A stretch of DNA of 64,000 nt from assembly GCA_029891385.1 (NCBI GenBank), contig CM057235.1, forward strand, positions 7,063,001-7,127,000. The letters run 5' to 3'. Each line of letters begins with the position of its first letter. Position 1 is the stretch's first letter. Of the stretch, positions 1 to 10,940 are shown one piece after another. The notes beneath the pieces were generated by a model. That model did no database searches. It had not been told where the DNA came from and saw only the letters and a program-made list of their open reading frames with translations. Origin of the DNA: Erythroxylum novogranatense. Taxonomy: Eukaryota; Streptophyta; Magnoliopsida; Malpighiales; Erythroxylaceae. A program made the translations under genes and the position numbers.

Positions 1-243
1 TCGTCTGCGTCAACGCAGAGCAACGCAGAGACGTTGACGTCTGCGTATTAAACCTAGACCCAGCAACAAATATGGAGGAACTAACTTGATACTAGGGTGT
101 TTTCAGTTGTGAGTGATTAGAGAAGATGAACTGTGAGTATCTCGAGTAACAACTGAAAGAGAAAGAAAAGAAAGAGATGTTGTGCCTGTTGTCAAATTGT
201 TATTTACAGAAGTGACAGGAATGGTCTATCCGAAAAAGCTAAA
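1..243. repeat. Repeat fragment at window edge, related to 2200-2470
   Basis: No gene is seen. The first 50 bases contain self-complementary CGTCTGCGT/ACGCAGA words. The stretch near 205-240 closely resembles 2425-2468 (both read TTGTTATTTAC, then a GAAG.GAC.GG.AAT word, then AAAAAGCTAAA). Both are therefore probably pieces of one larger repeat whose left part lies outside the window. Confidence 0.35.
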
Positions 244-245
244 GG

Positions 246-625
246 GTGTGTTTGGTAAAGAGCTTATCAGCTCTTTTTTAGCTGGTCAACTCATTTTAGC
301 TGGTTGACTTTAAAAAAAGATTCACAAGCTTGTTTGGTAAATAGCTGATTGGGTTAACTGATTCAACCCAATCAACTATTTTTCAACCAGCTCCAAATAG
401 GAGCTTTTCACACCTATAAGCTAATTTTTAAAGCCAATTTTCTAAAATACCCTCTACACTTGCATCTCACTTCTTTCTTAAGTTTCCAGACATTCTAAAT
501 TCTGCACTCTTCTTTTATTGCTTTCGTGTGTTGTTAATAAACTATAATAATAATAATATTATAATATTATATTATGCTTTAGTATTAGTACTATTATTAT
601 TTATTATTTATTATTATTATTATAC

Positions 626-671
<46 letters not shown>

Positions 672-905
672 GAATTATTAAGAATTATTATTATTATTAT
701 TATATGTTCTATATTTTTTTTATTAAAGTTATAAATTTAATTTTTGTAGAATTAAATATCTAAAATCTAAATTCTTATAAGAATATTCATTGAAATATTA
801 AAATATATAATATTTATATTCTTATTTTTTTTAAAGTCATATCCTTATAAGTCATTTTACACTTAAACAACTAATTTTACTAAACTTCTTTAACAAACAG
901 CTAAT
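246..905. mobile_element. Non-autonomous hAT-like MITE
   Basis: The ends are imperfect inverted repeats: the left begins GTGTGTTTGGTAAAG and the right, read in reverse complement, gives CTGTTTGTTAAAG. AGCTAA occurs at both outer edges, which may be what remains of a target duplication. The interior is AT-rich and non-coding, with an AAT microsatellite. The superfamily is inferred from the GTTTGG-type terminus. Confidence 0.5.
536..702. repeat. AAT/ATT microsatellite
   Basis: Interrupted ATT and AAT triplets, with a clean AAT run at about 625-663, followed by an A-run and further ATT triplets. The apparent Asn-rich reading frame across it is low-complexity and not a gene. Confidence 0.9.
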
Positions 906-982
906 GCAATCCGCTGGTCAAACCAATGATATAATCACTATCACTATCAATAATAGAATCATTATCACCGATTGCCAACAGG

Positions 983-1151
983 CCAAAATTTGGAGCTTTT
1001 TAAAAAAGTTGTATTTTGGCTTTTAAAAAAGCTATTTCTACTGTAAAAGTACTTTTGAAGTTTTTCACCAAACACTCACTTTTCTTTAAAATAGTTTTTG
1101 CTGTAGATAAAAGTGCTTTTGGACCCTCCAAAAGTCGAACCAAACAGGCAC
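983..1151. mobile_element. Right-end fragment of a MITE family also at 1155-2661 and 50760-51449
   Basis: It shares the words TTTGGAGCTTTTTAAAAAAG, CTGTAAAAGTACTTTT and TTTTTGCTGTAGATAAAAGT with 2463-2661. It ends AACCAAACAGGCAC, the inverse of GTGCCTGTTTGGTT, which matches the left end of the copy at 50760. Confidence 0.55.
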
Positions 1152-1154
1152 TAA

Positions 1155-2661
1155 GGGTCCGTTTGATTGAGCTTTTATCAGTAGAGCTTTTATTAGTAAA
1201 GCTTTTGTCAGTAGAACTTTTCTGAGAAGATCTTTTTAAAACCAGGTTATTGCTTTAGTTGCCAATTAAAAAACAAATTTTTTAAAAGAGCTTCATACAA
1301 GAGATGTTTGCAACATAAAAATAAAAAGCACTTTTATTACTTTTAATTATATTTTATTTTATAATAAAATTATTTATGCTAGATAATTTTAAAGTATACT
1401 AAACAATATGCAAAGTACCATATTGTAGGAAATTTTAGATAACCATCTAGTAGGAAATAATTTAAAGAGATGTCTCATTTTCTTATAGAAATAATAAATT
1501 CTACTCGTAACAAAATATAAACGAAAAAAATCAAGAAATTGATTATATGTCATGACTACCAAATAATATCATGATTTAAATAATGTATTTGATTACTTCC
1601 ACTATTTTATTCAAATAATAACCTCACAATTATTTAAAAGATTACTTTAATCTTTTAATGGGTTATGATCACAATCAATTATGGAATTATGGAATTGATT
1701 TTGAATTTTAAAATAAATTTAAATTTTTGTTTGGTATAAAATTTAATTTAATCAAGTCTAGAATACAATATTCTATACTTGAAAAATAATTCATTCGGAT
1801 TACATTAATAGTATCTCCAAAAAATCTCCAAACAAACCATGTTTTTAGTTTATGTTACATTAACCCTGTAATCAAACAAGAAAAATCTTACCATAGTGTC
1901 TAAACACTCTATTCTAACCTTAGAAGAAGTTTATCCCAATATTAGGATGCCTTTATCCTTGTAGCCAAATATTCATGTTCTTTATCAAAAAGCCCCTAAC
2001 ACCCTAGTGCCGCCACACAAAAAAGTTGTTGTCGCCTTGCTCTAGCCTCTACCATTTGCCAGCGTTGCCATCCTTGCCGCCGTATGAAGTTACTTAAGAG
2101 CCTAACACTTCTGCAACCAACGACCACTGTTGTTATGTTCTCCACTGTCGACTCCTGCAAGCAACACAACCATTCAAGCTGCTATGGACGTTGCACCTCC
2201 TACACGTCTGCGTAACAACGCAAAGACGACCTTCGTCTGACGCCCTTGACTAACCTGTGCTCTGTTTCAAAAGAACCGCCTCGTTTCTTGGCATTGGTGG
2301 TGGGGAACATAGGCGAAGCTTGCCCACCTTTCTTGCACGGCCAGGGCTGAGAATCGACTTGGAAGATATCCTCATGAAAGAAGAAGACGAGAGGTGTGAA
2401 GTGAAGCAAATGAAGAGCTCACTTGTTATTTACGGAAGGGACGGGAATCCTCTACCCTAAAAAGCTAAAATTTGGAGCTTTTTAAAAAAGTTTCAAATTT
2501 TAGCTTTTAGAAAAGCTGTATTTTAGCTTTTAAAAAAGCTGTTTCTACTGTAAAAGTACTTTTAAAGTTTTCCACCAAACACTTACCTTTTTCTTAAAAC
2601 AGTTTTTGCTGTAGATAAAAGTACTTTTGGACTCTCTAAAAATTGATCCAAACGGAAACCC
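1155..2661. mobile_element. Larger MITE-family copy with foreign interior
   Basis: The left end GGGTCCGTTTGATTGAGC and the right end GATCCAAACGGAAACCC form an imperfect inverted pair. The first 150 bp parallel the start of the copy at 50760 (GCTTTTATCAGTAGAGC) and the last 200 bp parallel 983-1151. The middle (about 1850-2460) is less AT-rich, contains CTTGCCGCCG-type words and the repeat shared with 1-243, and looks like captured or inserted sequence. Small open frames here lack any recognisable domain. Confidence 0.45.
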
Positions 2662-3313
2662 TGTGGTGAAAAAAGTTTTGGGTTTTAAGGACCCTTTCCA
2701 AACTATATTATGTTAAGGAATAAGAAGGTGTGGGGGCTTGAGAGCTTTAATACATGTAGAATTTGAAAAGTCTTTATTCCGACATAGCAGTCATAAAGGT
2801 ACTAAGTTGAGCATATAGCTGAGGGAAAAATTTCCATAGTCTCGCAACACCCCTCCCTTGAAAAAGCCAAGAATTAAGAACAGCCATCATGGTGGGAACA
2901 ATTGAATTGATAGAAACTATCATGATTTGAACCTGGCCATGGTAAGTTGCGTGTAATTTGTAGTTTAAAAGGAAATTAAATGACACGGTGGAATTGGATG
3001 CACTTCCTTTCCTGTTGCTGTCAAAATTGATTTAAAACTACACAAAACTAGATAGAGAGTGAAAGAGGGAATGATTGGATCTGCAGAGTAAAAAAAAATC
3101 AATTCAACGCGCTTGCCGCTGAGTCTGTCTCTCTGGCCCTCTCTTTGAGAATCAATCACCTTTACCTTGGCTTTGCTTCTTGGTGTTGTAGTGTTGTACA
3201 CAATAGAATACTCAGAATAATAATGTTCATCTCTTTCTTTCTCTGATCATACCAAACAGAACAGAAAAAACAAACAAACGAAATAAGCAAAGAAGGAGAC
3301 AAGGGCCACGCCC
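2662..3313 (+). promoter_or_regulatory. Upstream region and 5' leader of callose synthase
   Basis: This is the non-coding interval between the MITE cluster and the callose synthase start. A pyrimidine-rich patch (3123-3146, CTGTCTCTCTGG-like) and a purine/A-rich stretch just before the start codon look like a plant core promoter and 5' UTR. I see no convincing TATA box and cannot place the transcription start. Confidence 0.35.
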
Positions 3314-3385
3314 ATGCCATGTCCACCCTACGGCACCGTCCTCCTCCTTCGGGCCAACCGCTGTCCGACCAACGCACCCCAGTAG
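3314..3385 (+). other. Upstream ORF overlapping the callose synthase start
   Basis: An ATG lies only 5 bp before the main ATG and in a different frame. It reads 23 codons and stops at TAG inside the main coding sequence. Its context (C at -3, C at +4) is weak; the main ATG has G at -3. A scanning ribosome would meet this ATG first, so it could damp translation of the main ORF, with leaky scanning allowing access. That it is translated is inference. Confidence 0.45.
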
Positions 3386-6300
3386 AAGAAGAGGCTTACA
3401 ACATAATCCCTGTGCACAACCTCCTAGCCGACCACCCGTCTCTCCGATACCCAGAAGTCCGTGCAGCCGCTGCCGCTCTTCGTACCGTCGGAAACCTCCG
3501 GAAACCACCATTCGGCCAATGGCATCCCTCCATGGACCTCCTGGACTGGTTGGCCCTCTTCTTCGGGTTCCAAGACGACAACGTTCGGAACCAGCGGGAG
3601 CACATCGTTCTCCACCTGGCCAACGCCCAGATGCGCCTCACTCCTCCCCCTGACAACATCGACACCCTCGACCCCACAGTCCTCCGCCGTTTCCGCCGCA
3701 AACTTCTGAAGAACTACACCAACTGGTGTTCCTATCTCAACAAGAAATCCAACATCTGGATCTCTGACCGCTCAAATCCCGATCTGAGGCGCGAGCTCTT
3801 GTACATTTCTCTTTATCTGTTGATCTGGGGAGAATCTGCGAATCTTCGTTTTATGCCGGAGTGCATCTGCTTCATTTTCCACAACATGGCCATGGAGTTG
3901 AACAAGATACTTGAAGATTACATTGACGAGAACACTGGGCAGCCTGTGATGCCTTCGATTTCTGGAAAGAACCAGTTCTTGGACCGCGTTGTCAAGCCCA
4001 TTTACGAGACTGTGAAAAAGGAGATGGAGAGTAGTAAGAATGGAACTGCACCCCACAGTGCGTGGAGAAACTATGATGATTTGAACGAGTACTTTTGGAG
4101 CAAGCGGTGTTTTGATAAATTGAAGTGGCCTATTGATGTGGGGAGTAACTTCTTTGTGATTTCAACTAGGAAGAAGCACGTGGGCAAGACGGGGTTTGTC
4201 GAACAGAGGTCGTTTTGGAATTTGTTTAGGAGTTTTGATCGGTTGTGGATTATGTTGATACTGTTTTTGCAGGCTGCGATCATTGTTGCTTGGGAAGGGA
4301 ATGAGTATCCCTGGCAAGCATTGAAGAACAGGGAAGTTCAAGTTCGGGTTTTGACGGTGTTCTTTACTTGGAGTGGATTGAGGGTGTTGCAGTTTTCGCT
4401 TGATGCGGGGATGCAGTACAGTTTGGTTTCGAGGGAGACCATGTCCCTTGGGGTTAGAATGGTGTTGAAAATTGTGGTCGCTGTGGGATGGATCATTGTA
4501 TTTGGGGTTTTCTATGGCAGGATTTGGAGTCAAAAGAACAGTGATAGGAGTTGGTCTGCTGCTGTTGATAGGAGGGTAGTGAATTTTCTGGAGGTGGCTG
4601 GAGTGTTTGCATTGCCCGAACTACTGGCTGTTGTCCTGTTCATAATTCCGTGGGTCAGGAATTTTCTTGAGAACACAAATTGGAGGATCTTTTATGTGTT
4701 GTCATGGTGGTTTCAGAGCAGGAGTTTCGTTGGTCGTGCTTTGAGAGAGGGGCTTGTTGATAATATCAAGTATTCTCTGTTTTGGGTTTTGGTATTAGTT
4801 ACCAAATTTGCTTTCAGTTACTTCCTGCAGATTAAACCGATGATTAAACCTTCAAAGCAGTTGCTGAAACTTGAGAATGTTACTTACGAGTGGCACCAGT
4901 TTTTCAAACATAGCAACAGATTTGCTGTTGGATTGTTGTGGCTTCCTGTGGTATTGATTTATCTGATGGACTTGCAGATTTGGTACTCGATCTATTCATC
5001 TTTTGTGGGAGCAGCAGTAGGATTGTTTGCTCATTTGGGTGAGATTCGAAACCTTGAGCAATTGAGGTTGAGATATCAATTCTTTGCAGGTGCAATTCAG
5101 TTTAATCTGATGCCTGAAGAGCAGCTGCTAAATGCGAGGGGGACACTGAATAAGTTTAAAGATGCCATTCACAGGTTAAAGCTTAGGTATGGGCTTGGCC
5201 GGCCTTATAAGAAGCTGGAGTCTAACCAGGTTGAGGCTAACAAATTTTCTTTAGTCTGGAATGAGATCATAACGACCTTCAGGGAAGAGGACATTATATC
5301 TGATAGGGAGCTGGAATTGTTGGAATTGCCCCAAAATAGTTGGAAAGTGCAGGTTATTCGATGGCCTTGTTTTCTCCTCTGCAATGAGCTACTACTTGCC
5401 CTTAGCCAGGCTAAGGAGTTGGTAGATGCTCCTGATAAGTGGCTTTGGTACAAGATATGTAAGAATGAGTACAGACGTTGTGCTGTCATAGAAGTTTATG
5501 ATAGTGTAAAGCACTTGTTACTTGAGATCATCAAGGTCAACACTGAAGAGCATTCAATTGTGACCGTCTTGTTCCAAGAAATAGATCATGCCGTAGAGAT
5601 TGAGAAATTTACTAAAACCTTCAAGACGAATGCACTGCCCAATTTCCATGTTAAGTTGATAAAACTCATTGAGTTGCTAAATAAACCTGAGAAGGATATG
5701 AACCAGGTGGTGAATATTCTACAGGCTTTGTATGAGATTGCTGCTAGAGATTTCTTCAAGGAAAAGCGGACCATCAACGAGTTAAGGGAGGATGGTTTGG
5801 CTCCACGTGATCCTGCTGCAATGGCAGGGCATCTTTTTGAAAATGCAATTCAATTGCCTGATCCCAGCAATGAGATTTTCTATAGGCAGGTACGGCGATT
5901 GCACACAATTCTTACCTCCAGGGATGCAATGCATAACATCCCAGTAAATCTTGAGGCCAGACGTAGAATTGCTTTTTTTAGCAATTCCCTTTTTATGAAC
6001 ATGCCACATGCTCCTCAAGTGGAGAAAATGATGGCTTTCAGTGTCCTAACCCCTTACTACAATGAAGAAGTTTTGTACAGCAGGGAGCAACTTCGCACTG
6101 AGAATGAGGATGGGATTTCCATACTGTACTATCTGCAAACAATTTATGATGACGAGTGGAAAAACTTCTTGGAGAGGATGCGGCGTGAAGGGATGTGTAA
6201 AGATGATGAGTTATGGAAAACAAAGTTGAGAGAACTTAGGCTTTGGGCATCTTATAGGGGCCAAACACTTGCACGCACTGTAAGGGGGATGATGTATTAC

Positions 6301-8631
6301 TATCGTGCTCTTAAGATGCTGGCTTTCCTTGATTCAGCTTCGGAAATGGATATTAGGAATGGTTCACGAGAACTTGGTTCAATGAGGAGGGATGGTGGGC
6401 TGGATGATTTCAGCTCTGAGAGATCTCCTTCTTCCTTAAGTAGAACTGGCAGTACCCTGAACTTGTTGTTTAAAGGCCACGAGTTTGGGACTGCTCTGAT
6501 GAAATTCACTTATGTGGTTGCATGCCAGATTTATGGAACTCAAAAGGCTAAAAGGGATCCCCGTGCTGATGACATTTTTACCTTGATGAAAGAGAATGAG
6601 GCCCTTCGAGTCGCCTATGTTGATGAGGTAAACACCGGGAGGGATGAGATAGAATATTATTCTGTTCTTGTGAAGTATGATCAGCAGCTGGAAAAGGAAG
6701 TGGAGATTTACAGGGTCAAGCTGCCAGGTCCCTTGAAGCTTGGAGAGGGAAAACCAGAGAATCAAAATCATGCTCTTATCTTCACTCGTGGTGATGCAGT
6801 GCAGACTATTGATATGAACCAGGACAACTATTTTGAGGAGGCACTCAAGATGCGAAATCTTTTGGAAGAATACAGGCACTACTATGGCATTCGAAAGCCA
6901 ACTATTTTGGGAGTCAGAGAACACATCTTTACTGGTTCAGTCTCATCACTTGCGTGGTTTATGTCAGCACAGGAAACTAGTTTTGTGACGCTCGGACAGC
7001 GGGTTCTGGCCAACCCTTTGAAAGTTCGTATGCATTATGGTCATCCAGATGTCTTTGACAGGTTTTGGTTCTTAACTCGGGGTGGCATCAGTAAGGCTTC
7101 TAGGGTGATTAACATCAGTGAGGATATTTTTGCTGGTTTTAATTGCACTTTGCGAGGGGGCAATGTTACTCACCATGAGTACATTCAAGTTGGCAAGGGA
7201 AGGGATGTTGGGCTTAATCAAGTATCCATGTTTGAAGCCAAGGTTGCCAGTGGAAATGGTGAGCAAGTTCTTAGCAGAGACGTCTATCGGTTGGGGCATA
7301 GGCTGGATTTCTTTAGAATGCTGTCATTCTTTTATACCACTGTGGGATTTTTTTTCAACACAATGATGGTCGTTCTCACTGTGTATGCATTTCTATGGGG
7401 GCGCCTCTATCTTGCTCTAAGTGGTGTTGAGGCCTCTGCTTTGTCAAACAGCAGCAGCAACAATAAAGCTCTTGGTGCAATTTTAAATCAACAATTCATC
7501 ATCCAACTAGGTCTTTTCACAGCCCTTCCAATGATTGTGGAGAATTCTCTAGAGCATGGATTTCTCCATGCTGTCTGGGATTTCTTGACAATGCAGCTTC
7601 AGCTCTCATCTGTTTTCTACACATTTTCCATGGGAACTCGTACTCATTTCTTTGGGAGAACTATTCTTCATGGTGGTGCAAAGTATCGGGCAACTGGGAG
7701 GGGCTTTGTTGTGGAGCACAAGAGTTTTGCTGAAAATTATAGACTTTATGCTCGTAGTCATTTTATCAAGGCTATTGAGCTTGGGTTGATACTGACAGTT
7801 TATGCATCATACAGCGAGGTAGCCAAGGACACATTTGTTTATATAGCTATGACAATTTCTAGTTGGTTCCTTGTTGTGGCATGGATAATGTCACCATTTG
7901 TTTTCAATCCATCTGGCTTTGATTGGTTGAAGACAGTCTACGACTTTGATGATTTTATGAACTGGATTTGGTATAAAGGTGGTGTATTTTCAACAGCTGA
8001 ACAGAGCTGGGAAAGATGGTGGTATGAGGAACAGGATCATCTGAAGACAACTGGGCTATGGGGAAAGCTAATGGAGATAGTTTTGGACCTACGGTACTTC
8101 TTCTTCCAGTACGGGATTGTTTACCAGCTGGGAATCGCTGCTGGAAGTACTAGTATTGCTGTCTACTTACTATCTTGGATCTGTGTTTTTGTCACCCTTT
8201 TCCTTTATGTGTTGATAGCCTACGCTCGAGACAAGTATGCTGCAAAAGACCACATCTATTATCGACTGGTCCAATTTCTAATTATCATACTTGCAATACT
8301 TCTGATAATTTCCCTACTTGAATTCACAGCATTCGAGTTTACAGATGTTTTTACCAGTTTGTTGGCTTTTGTTCCTACTGGGTGGGGACTGATATTGATT
8401 GCCCAAGTATTGCGCCCATTTCTGCAATCCACTATACTCTGGGAGATAGTTGTTTCCGTTGCCCGGCTCTATGATATAATGTTTGGAGTGATAGTTATGG
8501 CCCCTGTGGCATTTTTGTCATGGATGCCAGGATTCCAATCAATGCAAACCAGGATTCTGTTTAATGAAGCATTCAGTAGAGGCCTCAGGATTTCTCAGAT
8601 TGTTACGGGGAAAAAGTCTATTGAATTGTGA
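3319..8631 (+). CDS. CALS12: Callose synthase (1,3-beta-glucan synthase), GSL5/PMR4/CalS12-like, 1770 aa
   Basis: Plasma-membrane glucan synthase-like protein that polymerises UDP-glucose into callose; the GSL5/PMR4 member makes wound and pathogen papillary callose. The protein is 1770 residues, the usual length for this subgroup. Visible parts: the N-terminal block (YNIIPVHNLLADHPSLR near residue 27; FKS1-type domain around 158-190), a first membrane-segment group starting about 309 (LWIMLILFLQAAIIVAW), a large cytosolic catalytic region (about 600-1310) with GVREHIFTGSVSSLAWF near 1198, HYGHPDVFDRFWFLTRGG near 1239 and LRGGNVTHHEYIQVGKGRD near 1278, then C-terminal membrane segments from about 1330 to the last near 1716-1740, ending in a basic VTGKKS tail. 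No stop or frameshift is seen. The coding sequence is one exon, in line with the intron-poor GSL1/GSL5 subgroup and unlike the many-exon other callose synthases. GSL1/CalS11 is the alternative; the overall wording fits GSL5 better. Confidence 0.95.
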   Translation: MSTLRHRPPPSGQPLSDQRTPVEEEAYNIIPVHNLLADHPSLRYPEVRAAAAALRTVGNLRKPPFGQWHPSMDLLDWLALFFGFQDDNVRNQREHIVLHLANAQMRLTPPPDNIDTLDPTVLRRFRRKLLKNYTNWCSYLNKKSNIWISDRSNPDLRRELLYISLYLLIWGESANLRFMPECICFIFHNMAMELNKILEDYIDENTGQPVMPSISGKNQFLDRVVKPIYETVKKEMESSKNGTAPHSAWRNYDDLNEYFWSKRCFDKLKWPIDVGSNFFVISTRKKHVGKTGFVEQRSFWNLFRSFDRLWIMLILFLQAAIIVAWEGNEYPWQALKNREVQVRVLTVFFTWSGLRVLQFSLDAGMQYSLVSRETMSLGVRMVLKIVVAVGWIIVFGVFYGRIWSQKNSDRSWSAAVDRRVVNFLEVAGVFALPELLAVVLFIIPWVRNFLENTNWRIFYVLSWWFQSRSFVGRALREGLVDNIKYSLFWVLVLVTKFAFSYFLQIKPMIKPSKQLLKLENVTYEWHQFFKHSNRFAVGLLWLPVVLIYLMDLQIWYSIYSSFVGAAVGLFAHLGEIRNLEQLRLRYQFFAGAIQFNLMPEEQLLNARGTLNKFKDAIHRLKLRYGLGRPYKKLESNQVEANKFSLVWNEIITTFREEDIISDRELELLELPQNSWKVQVIRWPCFLLCNELLLALSQAKELVDAPDKWLWYKICKNEYRRCAVIEVYDSVKHLLLEIIKVNTEEHSIVTVLFQEIDHAVEIEKFTKTFKTNALPNFHVKLIKLIELLNKPEKDMNQVVNILQALYEIAARDFFKEKRTINELREDGLAPRDPAAMAGHLFENAIQLPDPSNEIFYRQVRRLHTILTSRDAMHNIPVNLEARRRIAFFSNSLFMNMPHAPQVEKMMAFSVLTPYYNEEVLYSREQLRTENEDGISILYYLQTIYDDEWKNFLERMRREGMCKDDELWKTKLRELRLWASYRGQTLARTVRGMMYYYRALKMLAFLDSASEMDIRNGSRELGSMRRDGGLDDFSSERSPSSLSRTGSTLNLLFKGHEFGTALMKFTYVVACQIYGTQKAKRDPRADDIFTLMKENEALRVAYVDEVNTGRDEIEYYSVLVKYDQQLEKEVEIYRVKLPGPLKLGEGKPENQNHALIFTRGDAVQTIDMNQDNYFEEALKMRNLLEEYRHYYGIRKPTILGVREHIFTGSVSSLAWFMSAQETSFVTLGQRVLANPLKVRMHYGHPDVFDRFWFLTRGGISKASRVINISEDIFAGFNCTLRGGNVTHHEYIQVGKGRDVGLNQVSMFEAKVASGNGEQVLSRDVYRLGHRLDFFRMLSFFYTTVGFFFNTMMVVLTVYAFLWGRLYLALSGVEASALSNSSSNNKALGAILNQQFIIQLGLFTALPMIVENSLEHGFLHAVWDFLTMQLQLSSVFYTFSMGTRTHFFGRTILHGGAKYRATGRGFVVEHKSFAENYRLYARSHFIKAIELGLILTVYASYSEVAKDTFVYIAMTISSWFLVVAWIMSPFVFNPSGFDWLKTVYDFDDFMNWIWYKGGVFSTAEQSWERWWYEEQDHLKTTGLWGKLMEIVLDLRYFFFQYGIVYQLGIAAGSTSIAVYLLSWICVFVTLFLYVLIAYARDKYAAKDHIYYRLVQFLIIILAILLIISLLEFTAFEFTDVFTSLLAFVPTGWGLILIAQVLRPFLQSTILWEIVVSVARLYDIMFGVIVMAPVAFLSWMPGFQSMQTRILFNEAFSRGLRISQIVTGKKSIEL

Positions 8632-10110
8632 TTTTAGGTACTTCACTTTCCTTTGTTTTCTATTTGTGATGTTTCTTTTATTACAGAAAAAGAACTTGCT
8701 CTTAGTGTCTATGGTTTCTGATGGGCTCTTATTAAGTTTAAGCTTAACTGACAAAACATTGAGGCTTGGCCTTTGACTGAAGATGATGGTTCAGGTTTTT
8801 TCCTTTTCTTTTTTCCTAAAGGGGTGAACAAATCCCTCTGTAACTTTTATTGACATTATTGTATTATAAGTTAGATCTTGCTGTCCTGATATTTGCAGGA
8901 TGCGTAACGGTTTTGACGTGTTTACACTAGATTGCCATCTTTAATTTTAAGCCGTTTTCAGGAATTTTCTTGATATCTTAAAATTTGGATTTTAGTTGAC
9001 TGCATCACTGACTGCTCTACCTGTTCATTTATGTTTGCACCATATGCCTCTTAAGGGAAACTTTGAGTATGTGTTGCTGCGTTGTGTTTTTTATATTGCG
9101 GTGCTTATAAGTTTAACTAGATTATCGATTTGCTCTTCAATGGCCTAGAGTAATAAGATTTAGTAGCTTTTAACTACCTAACCAACCATGTCCAGTAGAT
9201 GCCTAAGTTGATATATTTACTTAAAATGTTTCTTATAGAGGAAGCTGAAATTTTTATGATATCCAGTTTAATAAATTGCCTGTAGTTGGCAACTTTTTGT
9301 TATTACGGAATGAAAAATTGAATTGCTTTCTTTGTAAACTTTTCTAGATTACCATACAAGATGTCTAACTGCTGGGTGGCAAGTGGACTGCCATACATGA
9401 TATAAAAGCTTCAGTTAGAAGATTATATCGGATACTCGTTGAAAAGAAAAAAATTAACTTTTGTGCCAGAAAACATGTCAAGAAGTTCTTTTCAAATATT
9501 GTAAGAAGAAACTGAGTGGACAATGGAAACAAATATTGATATATCCTTGGAGCTTGATGAGTTTTGCTGGTATCATGAGAAAATTGAAGAGTTTGTTTGC
9601 TTCCTTCATATAATCGAATATTTGACGAACTGTTGGTTAGTCTTGGATAGCGTACAGTTTCTTCTTCTAAATGCAGCGTATTCTACTTTCCTCTATTATC
9701 AGAGGAAAAAATGAACATGAAAACCAATGACTTTGTCATCTACCCTTGTTATTCCATTTTGCATCAGTGGCAATTTGTCTTAGTGGGAAGTGGGCAAATT
9801 CTTCCATATGATAATTTACGTTCTTGCATCTGAAGTTAATGAAACTGATTTGCAGTATTTTGATTGAACTTGTCAGTGAATTGCAAATGGACTATGAGCA
9901 CCAAATGTACTGACGATGGGACCTGATTATCTTCTACAGGTACCGATTCAGGATGAAGAGCTGGAAATGATGCGTTGACCCCCAAGATCTGTCTTTATTT
10001 TGTTCGAGAAAGAACCTGGCCTATGCTTGTCGCAGGAGGAAGATAAAAATTCTATCATGTCCATGTCCCTTCTTTGTTTTTTTGTTCTGTTGTAATTAGT
10101 CTAATTTGTC
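8632..10110 (+). other. Probable 3' UTR of callose synthase, with a possible intron 8638-9939
   Basis: No gene is seen beyond the stop. A GT donor lies six bases after the stop codon (TTTTAG|GTACTT). A good acceptor with a pyrimidine tract (CTTCTACAG) ends at 9939, so a 1.3-kb 3' UTR intron is possible. The T-rich, ATG-poor composition suits UTR or intron. Short open frames here have no recognisable features. The splice call is inference. Confidence 0.3.
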
Positions 10111-10919
10111 ATACGTCCATTGATGTTCTTTCGCTTTCTAAATTCACGTTTCTGATAGTACAGTTATTCATAGCGTCTATACAGAGAGGTAGCTTTAGTG
10201 TGTAGCTTGCTGAGATAGTTAAAAAGAGTGTACGTTATTTTTTGAAGTATGCCAGCAATTTGTTTTCAAGTATAATTTTCCTTCAATTGATTTATTCAAA
10301 GTGTGATTTGTATATCAATATTTTACAAAAGGTTTAAATAATAATATTCATTACACCTAAATAGAGTGTGAAAATGGTAACATACATAATAATATAGACT
10401 TGCTTAAACTCTTAGTTACAGCTTCAACTAATGTTTAAATAAATTATTTTAAACAGCACGTTAACCTTTGGTGGATCCAAATTATCTAATTGTGATATCA
10501 CAAAAGTTAAATTTAAGATCCATATATTATAATGTAAATAAGATAAATTAATAAAATATTAACTTTTAAACTTTTTATTAATTACTTACAACAAATTATA
10601 AGATGAGGAATTTATGATTTTAATGTTATTCCACAATAAAATAAAATAAAATATTTATAAAAGACTTAATTTACTTTCATGTTAAGCTTATTAATACATT
10701 ATTAATTATCAATAAAATATAATAAACCAATATATTGTTATTATTAAAATATGAAAAATACATATCGTTAATTGTTATTAAAATATATAAAATAATATAT
10801 GTTTAAATATTAACAAAATTAATTAACATAATATATTTAAATTATATGTATAATGAGATAAAATGTAACAAGTCAATAAAATCAATAAATTAGTATTTTT
10901 ATTATGACCCATGTTTGTA
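10111..10919. other. AT-rich spacer, no gene seen
   Basis: Very AT-rich sequence with stops in all frames between the callose synthase 3' region and the left end of the hAT element. I see no RNA gene, repeat unit or terminal inverted repeat here. Confidence 0.6.
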
Positions 10920-10927
10920 GTTTATTT
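10920..10927. repeat. hAT target-site duplication, left copy (GTTTATTT)
   Basis: The 8-bp GTTTATTT is repeated exactly at 40256-40263. Eight bases is the hallmark duplication length of hAT transposons. Confidence 0.8.
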
Positions 10928-10940
10928 CAACGATATGAAT

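Noticed and set aside
3319..8631. Numerous 60-160 codon frames antisense to callose synthase
   Set aside because: Shadows of the real coding frame without independent features.
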